Below are positions 43,494-50,854 of a DNA stretch of 64,000 bases, in pieces. This DNA is from Bacteroidota bacterium. Its GTDB lineage: Bacteria > Bacteroidota > Bacteroidia > Flavobacteriales_D > Crocinitomicaceae. Made by a program: the position numbers and the translations under genes. The stretch spans positions 25,694-89,693 of the forward strand of contig JAJRQK010000013.1 in the NCBI GenBank assembly GCA_024280295.1. The letters run 5' to 3'. The notes under the pieces are model-generated. The model saw only the letters and a list, made by a program, of their open reading frames with translations, searched no databases and was not told the origin of the DNA. The stretch's first letter is position 1. Every line of letters starts with the position of its first letter.

Positions 43494-44903
43494 ATGCTAC
43501 GTATTCTTCTATCAATTATTTGCTTTGGCGTACTTCTCTCAATGGTAACATTGACGAGTTGTAAGAAACCATTATTTTTCTCCAATGGAAATTTGGCGTT
43601 TAGTACAGATAGTATTCTGTTTGATACTGTGTTCACGACGATCGGTTCTACGACGAAAAATTTCAAGTTTTACAATAATGACAGTAAAACTGTTGTAATC
43701 GAGCAGATCGAACTCATGGGCGGAGCAGACTCACCATTTAGGATTAATGTTGATGGCTTGAGTGGATTATCACATACCGATATTGAAGTGGAGGGAAATG
43801 ATAGCCTTTATGTTTTCGTTGAAGTTACATTGGATGTCAACGCTTCAGTTAACCCGATGGTTATAGAAGATGTCATCCGATTTAGAACGAATGGTGTTGA
43901 TCAGTTCGTAGTCTTAACAGTGTGGGGACAGGATATGTATTATCATAATCGAGATACTAATGAAGGTGTTTGGCCAAACGATAAACCTCATCTAGTCTAT
44001 AATTATGCTGGAATTGATTCTGCTAAAACGCTAAACATACAGCCGAATACGCAAATCTACATGCATAAGGATGCACTCATTTTAGTTTATAAAGGAACAC
44101 TAAATATCAATGGAACGATAGGCAATGAAGTTAACATTCAAGGAGATCGATTAGAAGCTGAATACGATGATATCTCTGGACAATTTTATGGAGTGTACTT
44201 TCAAGAAGCAAGAGAAAGTAAAATTAATTATTGTAACATTAAGAATGGTACAGCAGGAATTCATGTCATTGGCGACAATCCAAGTAACATTGGATATACA
44301 GTAACAATCACTAATTCGAAGATCACGAACTGTGCACGCTTTGGAGCAATCATTTATTCAGGTGCTCGAGTTGAAGCCGAGAATTGTATTTTTGCGAAAA
44401 ATGAATTCCATGCACTAGCTGTTTACGCAGCAGACTTCAACTTCAATCATTGTCACCTAGTTGGATACAGTTCTTCAGGAGAGCAAACACCAGCCGTCGG
44501 GATTTCAAATGTCGGTTTTGATTTGGCAACACAAGACTATTATTATGGCAGTATCAATGAAGGAACGATCACAAATAGTATCATTTACGGTGATTTAGAA
44601 CAAGAGTTAGTCCTAGACACACTTTACCCTGGAACTGGATTGAACTTTAACTTCGCGTTCGACTATAACCTCATTCGAAGCGAATCTATTCAAACAGGAC
44701 CAGAATTTGGTCTAAACAACATTTGGAACGAAAATCCGTTGTTTTACAGTATTCCAGATGGTGATTTCATGTTTTACTCTACATCTCCAATGCATGAAGC
44801 GGGAAGTGTTACCATTCCTAATAATGTAACAGAATCAGAATTTATAGGCATTAGAGGAACGATACGAACAGGCTACGACCAAGGGGCGTATGAGATTCTA
44901 TAA
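43494..44903 (+). CDS. Right-handed beta-helix lipoprotein
   Basis: 469 aa from the ATG at 43494; the longer frame puts ten residues before a complete lipoprotein signal (lipobox LTSC, Cys about 24). An N-terminal beta-sandwich (about 40-145) with TIGSTTKNFKFYNNDSKTVV precedes a parallel beta-helix (about 190-430) with pectate-lyase-like turns: YGVYFQEARESKINYCNIKNG, VTITNSKITNCARFGAIIYSG and VEAENCIFAKNEFH. Ends with GYDQGAYEIL, a common end of such lipoproteins. Probably an outer-membrane or surface carbohydrate-binding protein; no catalytic residues can be assigned. No T9SS domain. Confidence 0.85.
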   Translation: MLRILLSIICFGVLLSMVTLTSCKKPLFFSNGNLAFSTDSILFDTVFTTIGSTTKNFKFYNNDSKTVVIEQIELMGGADSPFRINVDGLSGLSHTDIEVEGNDSLYVFVEVTLDVNASVNPMVIEDVIRFRTNGVDQFVVLTVWGQDMYYHNRDTNEGVWPNDKPHLVYNYAGIDSAKTLNIQPNTQIYMHKDALILVYKGTLNINGTIGNEVNIQGDRLEAEYDDISGQFYGVYFQEARESKINYCNIKNGTAGIHVIGDNPSNIGYTVTITNSKITNCARFGAIIYSGARVEAENCIFAKNEFHALAVYAADFNFNHCHLVGYSSSGEQTPAVGISNVGFDLATQDYYYGSINEGTITNSIIYGDLEQELVLDTLYPGTGLNFNFAFDYNLIRSESIQTGPEFGLNNIWNENPLFYSIPDGDFMFYSTSPMHEAGSVTIPNNVTESEFIGIRGTIRTGYDQGAYEIL

Positions 44904-44948
44904 TTTCCGTTTTTTTGTGGCGTTCCATATCTCATTTCAATCGTGAAG

Positions 44949-45047
44949 GTCGGGCTATCTGCTATTTTTTTTTCTCAAATTGACCCTAATAGACTTGTAG
45001 AAGATAGAATTTAAAAAAAAGGATCTCGCGCCTATCCCTAACGCAAG
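44949..45047 (+). repeat. Interspersed intergenic repeat, copy B
   Basis: Begins GTCGGGCTATCTGCTATTTT and ends AAAGGATCTCGCGCCTATCC then CTAACGCAAG. The T9 and A8 runs inside the two ends can pair. It shares ends with copies A and C but has its own centre. Placed between the convergent beta-helix and aroQ genes. Confidence 0.6.
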
Positions 45048-45153
45048 AATTACTTCGAGAGGTATCTTTTTCTCGGCACAATGAGATTTTGCGATCCCCA
45101 ACTCTGTTACCTTTTAATTCAAGGTGTAGATAAAATTAATGAAGCAATTTTTT

Positions 45154-45594
45154 CTAACTCTTAAAACCCATTGGGATTCTTTTTGGCGCACCTAAAAAAT
45201 AATCCACTGCTAAATCGTAAGACATCAATCCAAAACCGAAAACACAACCAACAACAACAGGAGAAATCATTGATGTATGTCGAAACTCCTCGCGATCTGT
45301 GATATTGCTAATATGAACTTCAACAACTGGAACATTTATCGCCTTGATGCAATCTCGTAATGCAACACTTGTATGCGTGTAACCACCAGCGTTCAAGATT
45401 ACCCCATCATGATCAGAACCTTGCAAACAATTGATTAACTCCCCTTCGACATTGGATTGATAATAGAGCAATTCTGCCTCTTTTCGCGATTTTAAATCAT
45501 CAAAATACGTATCAAAGGATTCATTCCCGTAAATTTCGTTCTCTCGTTGACCAATTAAATTTAAATTTGGTCCGTTAACAATCAATAATTTCAT
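45154..45594 (-). CDS. aroQ: 3-dehydroquinate dehydratase, type II
   Basis: 146 aa. Shikimate-pathway enzyme that removes water from 3-dehydroquinate. NGPNLNLIGQRENEIYG holds the catalytic Arg17 and Tyr22; NAGGYTHTSVALRDCI, VEVHISN and REEFRHTSMIS complete the type II active site. Start codon ATG at 45594 lies one base from the divergent xerD GTG. Confidence 0.97.
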   Translation of the reverse strand: MKLLIVNGPNLNLIGQRENEIYGNESFDTYFDDLKSRKEAELLYYQSNVEGELINCLQGSDHDGVILNAGGYTHTSVALRDCIKAINVPVVEVHISNITDREEFRHTSMISPVVVGCVFGFGLMSYDLAVDYFLGAPKRIPMGFKS

Positions 45595-45595
45595 A

Positions 45596-46495
45596 GTGAA
45601 GTCTTGGAACCGCTATATTAAGGATTTTGTTTCGTTCTTGAAAATTGAGCGAGGTCTAGCAGAGAACTCAATTCTCGCCTATCAAAATGATGTTGCTAAA
45701 TTAATGAACTTTGCACTCGGATTAGAGGTGGGGCCTACTAAAATATCTTCCGCTCAATTAAAATCGTTTGTAAAAGAACTCTACGACCTCGGATTGAGTG
45801 CCAGAACACAATCTCGTATTATTAGCGGTGTGAAACAATTCTTTCACTACTTATTACTTGAAGGGGAAATCAACGACGATCCTAGTGAACTTGTTGAAAT
45901 GCCTAAGATAGGTCGGAAATTACCAGAAGTACTTTCTATAGAAGAAATTGACATTCTTATTGACACAATAGATCTTAGTACAAAAGAAGGACATCGAAAC
46001 AAAGCAATTTTAGAAACATTGTATAGTTGTGGTTTACGCGTTTCGGAACTCGTAAACTTGGAATTCGAAAACATTTTCTTTGATGAAGGTTTCTTACGGG
46101 TAATTGGAAAAGGAAACAAACAGCGACTCGTCCCAGTGAGTTCTAGTGTAGAAAAAGAGATTGGTATCTACGTCAATGATTTCCGTTCTCATAGTACGAT
46201 CCAACCCGGAAATGAAAGTTATGTGTTCCTCAATCGCAGAGGTGCAAAATTGACAAGAGTTATGATCTTTACGATTATTAAACGGCTCTCAGAAAAAGCA
46301 GGAATTTCAAAAAATATTTCACCACATACATTTCGGCATTCATTTGCGACGCATTTACTTGAAGGTGGAGCAAATTTACGCGCCATCCAAGTTATGTTAG
46401 GTCACGAATCTATCACTACAACAGAAATTTACACGCATTTGGATCAGCACTACTTGAAAGATGCAATAATTTCGTTTCATCCAAGGAATCAGTAA
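45596..46495 (+). CDS. xerD: Tyrosine recombinase XerD
   Basis: 299 aa. Full catalytic set: Arg148 (GLRVSEL), Lys172 (GKGNKQRLVP), His244 and Arg247 (HTFRHSFATHLL), His270 (LGHESI) and the nucleophile Tyr279 (IYTHL). N-terminal core-binding domain begins SWNRYIKDFVSFLKIERGL, so the GTG at 45596 is the likely start. It resolves chromosome dimers at dif, or acts as a XerC/D-like partner. The gene starts one base away from aroQ in the opposite direction. Confidence 0.96.
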   Translation: MKSWNRYIKDFVSFLKIERGLAENSILAYQNDVAKLMNFALGLEVGPTKISSAQLKSFVKELYDLGLSARTQSRIISGVKQFFHYLLLEGEINDDPSELVEMPKIGRKLPEVLSIEEIDILIDTIDLSTKEGHRNKAILETLYSCGLRVSELVNLEFENIFFDEGFLRVIGKGNKQRLVPVSSSVEKEIGIYVNDFRSHSTIQPGNESYVFLNRRGAKLTRVMIFTIIKRLSEKAGISKNISPHTFRHSFATHLLEGGANLRAIQVMLGHESITTTEIYTHLDQHYLKDAIISFHPRNQ

Positions 46496-46579
46496 TGTTG
46501 ATCATTATTCATAGAAAAAAAACTCACAAACGAATCAATAAAAATATACCTAAAAACATTGATTTAAACTTAATGGCAT

Positions 46580-47087
46580 ATCAGTATTTTGATAGTATTG
46601 ACCTCTGCTATTGGAAACTTTAGTCATCGATCTGTGCTGACCTAAGTGAGTGAATTAGGAGAAAAGGGAATTGAAAAATTTCAAAATTATCAACACTTTG
46701 CTTCATGGCTAAAACTTGCTCCAAACAATAAAAATACCTGGAGGGAGAGTACTTAGTCGCAAAACTATCAAAGAAAGTAATAGGCTTAAAATTGCACTTC
46801 GTCAAGCAACAAATATCATTGGAAATCTCAATGATAATCACTTGTCAAACTTCTTTCATAGAGTAGCTTTTAAAAAAGGATGATTAGTTGCTGTATCTGC
46901 AACAGCTAGAAAAATAGCTGTCATTCTTTGGAATATGCTCTATAAGAATCAACAATGCAATCCTCCATCTATTTATGAGTATTTCGACCAAAAAAGAAAG
47001 AGGAAAGCTCTAAATATTCAAAAACAAATTGATATATTAGACCCTAAAATGAGTGATTTAAGACCCGAATATACTGCTCATATTTAA
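46580..47087 (+). pseudogene. IS110-family transposase, decayed C-terminal part
   Basis: Three reading segments join into one protein similar to the IS110/Transposase_20 C-terminus. Before 46643: SAIGNFSHRSVLT then an in-frame TAA. Then VSELGEKGIEKFQNYQHFAS, WLKLAPNNKNT, a +1 frameshift near 46739, GGRVLSRKTIKESNRLKIAL and RQATNIIGNLNDNHLSNFFH, a TGA at 46881, then VAVSATARKIAVILWNMLY and a natural-looking stop at 47087. The N-terminal DEDD catalytic domain is missing, and no terminal repeats were seen. Non-functional. Confidence 0.88.
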
Positions 47088-47137
47088 CTAGTTACAAAAA
47101 CGTTACTCAGAATGGAAAAACAAGCTATCAAAAGAGA

Positions 47138-48238
47138 ATGAAATTGAAGAAAACATACCTTATCATCGCAATACTTTTTAGCATTGTAACAATACTCTAC
47201 TCTTGTACTGGTCAAAACAATATTTATAAGACAAAAATACGAATCAAACAAGAGTCTAATATTTATAAAAACCCGAAACTTGATTCAAAAGCAAGGGTGA
47301 TTTACCAAGACAAAAAGAACAACTTTTGGTTTTCAAGTAAAGAAAAGGGAGTATATAAATATGATGGGAAAAACCTTACTCTTTTCACTTCAGGTGACGG
47401 TCTAGGTAGTTATAGATTTATAAGTGTTCAAGAGGACAATTTGGGGAATCTTTATTTCGACACCCCAGAAGGTGTCTACAAATATGATGGAGTAAAATTT
47501 ACTACTTTACCTGTTGTGGATATTAATGAATCAGAGAATGAATGGAAATCAGACCCAGGAGACTTATGGTTCAGAATTGGATGGGATAAAAGTGGACCCT
47601 ATCGTTTTGATGGGGAAAATCTATATCACTTAAAATTTCCCAAAAACAAAATGGAAGATGAATTCTATAGAAAATATCCTAACGCCTCCATTAATCCTTA
47701 CGCCATTTATTCAATTTATGAAGACAGCAAAGGTAATATCTGGTTTGGCACCTCTAACTTAGGTATTTATTTATTTGATGGAAAAGATATTAGTTGGATG
47801 TATGAAAAGCACTTGATAGAAACACCAGAAGGTGGCAATTTTGGTATTCGCTCTATAGCAGAAGATCAAGATGGAAACTATTGGATATGCAATGCGAATT
47901 ATAAATACTTACTGTTACCAAACAAAACAGTAAGTGACGGACTAAAATCTATAAACTATAAACGCCAAGTTGGTATAGAAAATGTAGAGAAAGAAAATTT
48001 GTACTTCTATTCAATGCAAACTGACAACAATGGAGATTTATTAATGTTTGCTAAAGAATATGGATTATGGCTCAATAATGGAAAAGAGCTGATACAGTTC
48101 TTTATCAAAGATGGTAAGCAAAATATTTCTCCAACATCTATGTACAAAGACAATCAAGGGGTACTTTGGTTTGGAACTGATCAATATGGAATATATAGAT
48201 ACAATGGAAATACATTTGAAAAATTTAAAATAAAATAG
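47138..48238 (+). CDS. Lipoprotein with two-component-regulator propeller repeats
   Basis: 366 aa with a lipoprotein signal (LYSC, Cys about 23). The mature part has at least five Reg_prop units of about 45-50 residues with the ending NxWFGT: IYQDKKNNFWFSSKEKGVYKY, VQEDNLGNLYFDTPEGVYKY, IYEDSKGNIWFGTSNLGIYLF, IAEDQDGNYWICNANYKYL and MYKDNQGVLWFGTDQYGIYRY. In hybrid two-component sensors this propeller senses carbohydrates, but here there is no kinase, so it is a free-standing outer-face propeller. Starts 50 nt after the IS110 remnant; may be acquired DNA. Confidence 0.85.
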   Translation: MKLKKTYLIIAILFSIVTILYSCTGQNNIYKTKIRIKQESNIYKNPKLDSKARVIYQDKKNNFWFSSKEKGVYKYDGKNLTLFTSGDGLGSYRFISVQEDNLGNLYFDTPEGVYKYDGVKFTTLPVVDINESENEWKSDPGDLWFRIGWDKSGPYRFDGENLYHLKFPKNKMEDEFYRKYPNASINPYAIYSIYEDSKGNIWFGTSNLGIYLFDGKDISWMYEKHLIETPEGGNFGIRSIAEDQDGNYWICNANYKYLLLPNKTVSDGLKSINYKRQVGIENVEKENLYFYSMQTDNNGDLLMFAKEYGLWLNNGKELIQFFIKDGKQNISPTSMYKDNQGVLWFGTDQYGIYRYNGNTFEKFKIK

Positions 48239-48585
48239 CAGTCACTAACACTATATATAAAATCATAGCCGTCTATCAGCAGGCTACTCTTCATATACTA
48301 ACCGTTAGCAACAATGAAACCGACAGTTGTTGTGAACCCTTAGTTAGGTCAACTGTACAATTCGATCTAAAGAGTCTTATGAGGTTTTATTTCTATTACT
48401 TGCTATTTAGTTTCATTCATTTGAATTAGAGGGTGAAAAATTCGTGTCTTAGCTTCGCTTAAAATTAATGAGACAGAACCAGTAATTGCGATATACACAA
48501 CTGCGGAAATAAGCCTTTTGATATTCAGTTCTTTATTCTCCTTGCTTGCCACTTATCTTTGAAGTGAACTTAAAAACAAAACACT
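48239..48585. other. 347-nt spacer, nothing found
   Basis: No reading frame, hairpin, tRNA or promoter with support. ACTAACCGTTAG and GCAAC near 48300 recall integron-like text but lack a second arm and do not meet attC rules. Confidence 0.5.
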
Positions 48586-49041
48586 ATGAAAACACTAATT
48601 ATTTTAAGCATCTTTAGTCTTGCTCTTTTGAGTTGCAAGAAAGAGAAAGAGGGGTGTACTGACTCTACAGCTTTTAACTATCATCAACAGGCGACCATAG
48701 ATAACGGCTCTTGCTCGTATCGTACTAAATTTGTTATCGATAAAATCCGAATAAGTGATGGACCTGGACAGAATGTGAGTGTAGTTTATCGTGGTGATAC
48801 TATACTAGCTACATTTATAGAATCGATGACGGTTACTTATTCTAATGGTTTGGGTGGTACATCTACTTCTGTACTCTACGCGTATGAACTAGATAATCAT
48901 ATAACTAATGGAGATCTTGAAATAGACGATCAAATAACTTTTTTGATTGACGGTCAAACTCCGTATTGGTATTATCTTGACAATTATAGCCCAGCTCCTC
49001 ATTGGTTTAATAATGTACATGTTGCGGCGTGGCTTAACTAA
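48586..49041 (+). CDS. Lipoprotein with GCTDSTAFNY-type repeat
   Basis: 151 aa with a lipoprotein signal (LALLSC, Cys17). Next to it is the Bacteroidota extracellular motif GCTDSTAFNYHQQATIDNGS followed by CSY, a short Ca-binding-like module usually found in surface proteins. The remainder is a beta-rich domain (TKFVIDKIRISDGPGQNVSV). No enzyme motif. Isolated by non-coding DNA on both sides. Confidence 0.75.
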   Translation: MKTLIILSIFSLALLSCKKEKEGCTDSTAFNYHQQATIDNGSCSYRTKFVIDKIRISDGPGQNVSVVYRGDTILATFIESMTVTYSNGLGGTSTSVLYAYELDNHITNGDLEIDDQITFLIDGQTPYWYYLDNYSPAPHWFNNVHVAAWLN

Positions 49042-49203
49042 ACCTTAACTCTAGCTGTTTCTACACGCGTAACAGATAGTATAGAACAAAAAAAGCACTC
49101 TTATCAAGCACCTTATTTTTATGTGTACTATGATCTAAAAAGCGTAGTTCTGAAACCTCTTCTTTTCTAAAGTATGTTTCATTTAGCCATTTGGACTTGC
49201 AAC

Positions 49204-49314
49204 ATGATCCAAGATAATGCCATGATGTTAAATATCATTAATAATACGGGCGATGGAGATACGTACTACACGTTGAATATTAAGCTAGTTATAAGTAGCA
49301 AACAAATATCTTAG
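49204..49314 (+). other. Possible 36-codon gene fragment
   Basis: An ATG-TAG frame of 36 codons (MIQDNAMMLNIINNTGDGDT then YYTLN) looks protein-like, but has no visible ribosome site or match. It may be a remnant of a longer gene in this accessory region. The remainder of 49042-49387 holds only the (TAA)6 run. Confidence 0.2.
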
Positions 49315-49350
49315 CCTAGGAATTGTTGGATGAAAAAGCAATTACCCCCA

Positions 49351-49368
49351 TAATAATAATAATAATAA
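49351..49368. repeat. TAA trinucleotide run
   Basis: Six TAA units, 20 nt downstream of the DUF1853 stop codon. Could vary in length by slippage; too short to call functional. Confidence 0.6.
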
Positions 49369-49387
49369 GGACTATTCTGAGTAGATT

Positions 49388-50200
49388 TCACCACCAAACG
49401 ACAAATAATCGCTCAAAAAAACCTTTCTCATTTAACTTCCAAATCAATGGAGATTTTTGATTATTCAAATTGAATTTTAATTCTTCAAGAACTTCTTTTT
49501 GGCTGCCCCAATCCACCGATGGCAATTCTCGTGTAAACCAATCTTGTTTTCTTGGCATCAAATATTGATCACCAAGACAATGTGCAAATTTGAATTCATC
49601 AAGAGTGTACCAATAACCTTCTATGGACTTAGGATTCATATTATGTTGAATATTACCCGCAGAAACAGGCACAAATAAGTTACAAAAGAAAGCTAATTGC
49701 TGTTCAATATTTTTGGTGTCTATCGAAAGTAATGAAAGTGTTGACTCTCCCTTTAAAGAGTACAACAGCGGAAATTGCTTATCGCGAAGCTTGTTCAATT
49801 TAAACGAGAGGCTATCATTCCTATTTGGACCTATCCATTTTAGCTGAGGGTCTTCGATAGTTGGATCGAGCAAATAAAATTTATACACCAATTCAACATG
49901 AATGATCCTATCATCAGTAAGACACTTCAAAATAAAATCAAATTCACCCAACGTAATCTTGTCATTAAATACTTGAATATTCTCATGTAGCATTTCATAT
50001 TTATCTGAGGCTTTAATCCAGTTCGAAAAATATTTTTCTGCTCGCTTGCCTAACATCAAATTTAACTCAAGATTTGACGCTGCTTCATTATTGTCAGCAA
50101 TAGGAAGCTTAAAGTTTTCTATACCTGGAATAAAAGACACATTCGATCCAAATTGTGTAGCCATAAATCCTTGGTAATTAAGCTCATCATAATTGCTCAT
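49388..50200 (-). CDS. DUF1853 family protein
   Basis: 270 aa, no signal peptide. Motifs typical of DUF1853: LGEFDFILKCLTDDRIIHVELVYKFYLL, where Glu-Phe-Asp-Phe and the later Glu resemble a PD-(D/E)xK nuclease-like core, and WIGPNRNDSLSFKLNKLRDKQFPLL. This resemblance is an inference from motif spacing. It is divergent from the FMN reductase with 111 nt between starts. Confidence 0.82.
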   Translation of the reverse strand: MSNYDELNYQGFMATQFGSNVSFIPGIENFKLPIADNNEAASNLELNLMLGKRAEKYFSNWIKASDKYEMLHENIQVFNDKITLGEFDFILKCLTDDRIIHVELVYKFYLLDPTIEDPQLKWIGPNRNDSLSFKLNKLRDKQFPLLYSLKGESTLSLLSIDTKNIEQQLAFFCNLFVPVSAGNIQHNMNPKSIEGYWYTLDEFKFAHCLGDQYLMPRKQDWFTRELPSVDWGSQKEVLEELKFNLNNQKSPLIWKLNEKGFFERLFVVWW

Positions 50201-50311
50201 TTAATGCGTTTTGTACTAAATTTAGCATTAATCTCGGGTGAATCAATAATTAGATTGTTAGCTTTACGATTGCCGAGCGTCCAACGGGCGAAACACAAGA
50301 AAAAGCATTAT

Positions 50312-50842
50312 ATGAAATCAATACTCGCAATTGGAGCATCAACAAGTAAGAATTCGATAAATCGAAGATTGGCTAATTTTGCCGCAAACCAAGTGCCTAA
50401 TGGACAGGTTACTCTATTAGATTTAAACGATTTCAACATGCCCCTTTTTAGCGTTGATTTAGAAGTAGAATTAGGATCTCCTAAATCAGCACAATTATTT
50501 AAGGAGCACATTAAAAGTGCAGATGCGATTGTAATTTCGTTTGCAGAGCACAATGGAAGTTATTCATCTGCGTTTAAGAATATTATTGATTGGGCATCTC
50601 GAATAGAAGGGAAACTATGGGAAGGAAAGACACTTTTTTTGATGGCTACTTCTCCAGGTGGAAGAGGCGGGCAAACGGTTTTAACTTCGGCAACTAACGG
50701 TTACCCCCACATGGGAGGAAATGTCTCAGCGGAATTTTCACTACCTTCATTCAACGCTAATTTTATTGATGAAAGGATCGTTGATGGAGATCTGAAAAAC
50801 GAATTTAACAAACAACTTGGTGCATTCGTAGCAAGTATATAG
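50312..50842 (+). CDS. NAD(P)H-dependent FMN reductase
   Basis: 176 aa from the ATG at 50312; the long upstream frame overlaps the DUF1853 gene and is spurious. Flavodoxin-like fold: ILAIGASTSKNSINRRLANF binds FMN phosphate, FAEHNGSYSSAFKNIIDWAS is the conserved P-G/NGSY region and MATSPGGRGGQTVL follows. It probably reduces FMN or quinones with NAD(P)H. The AsmA gene follows after 12 nt. Confidence 0.92.
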   Translation: MKSILAIGASTSKNSINRRLANFAANQVPNGQVTLLDLNDFNMPLFSVDLEVELGSPKSAQLFKEHIKSADAIVISFAEHNGSYSSAFKNIIDWASRIEGKLWEGKTLFLMATSPGGRGGQTVLTSATNGYPHMGGNVSAEFSLPSFNANFIDERIVDGDLKNEFNKQLGAFVASI

Positions 50843-50854
50843 AATATCCAAAAG

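Noticed and set aside
48286..48315. Integron attC-like text (ACTAACCGTTAG)
   Set aside because: The 5' and 3' 7-mers do not fit the RYYYAAC/GTTRRRY rules and no integrase or further cassettes are visible.
50153..50311. 53-codon upstream extension of the FMN reductase
   Set aside because: Overlaps the DUF1853 start region in opposite sense and does not resemble the family; the fold begins at the ATG at 50312.
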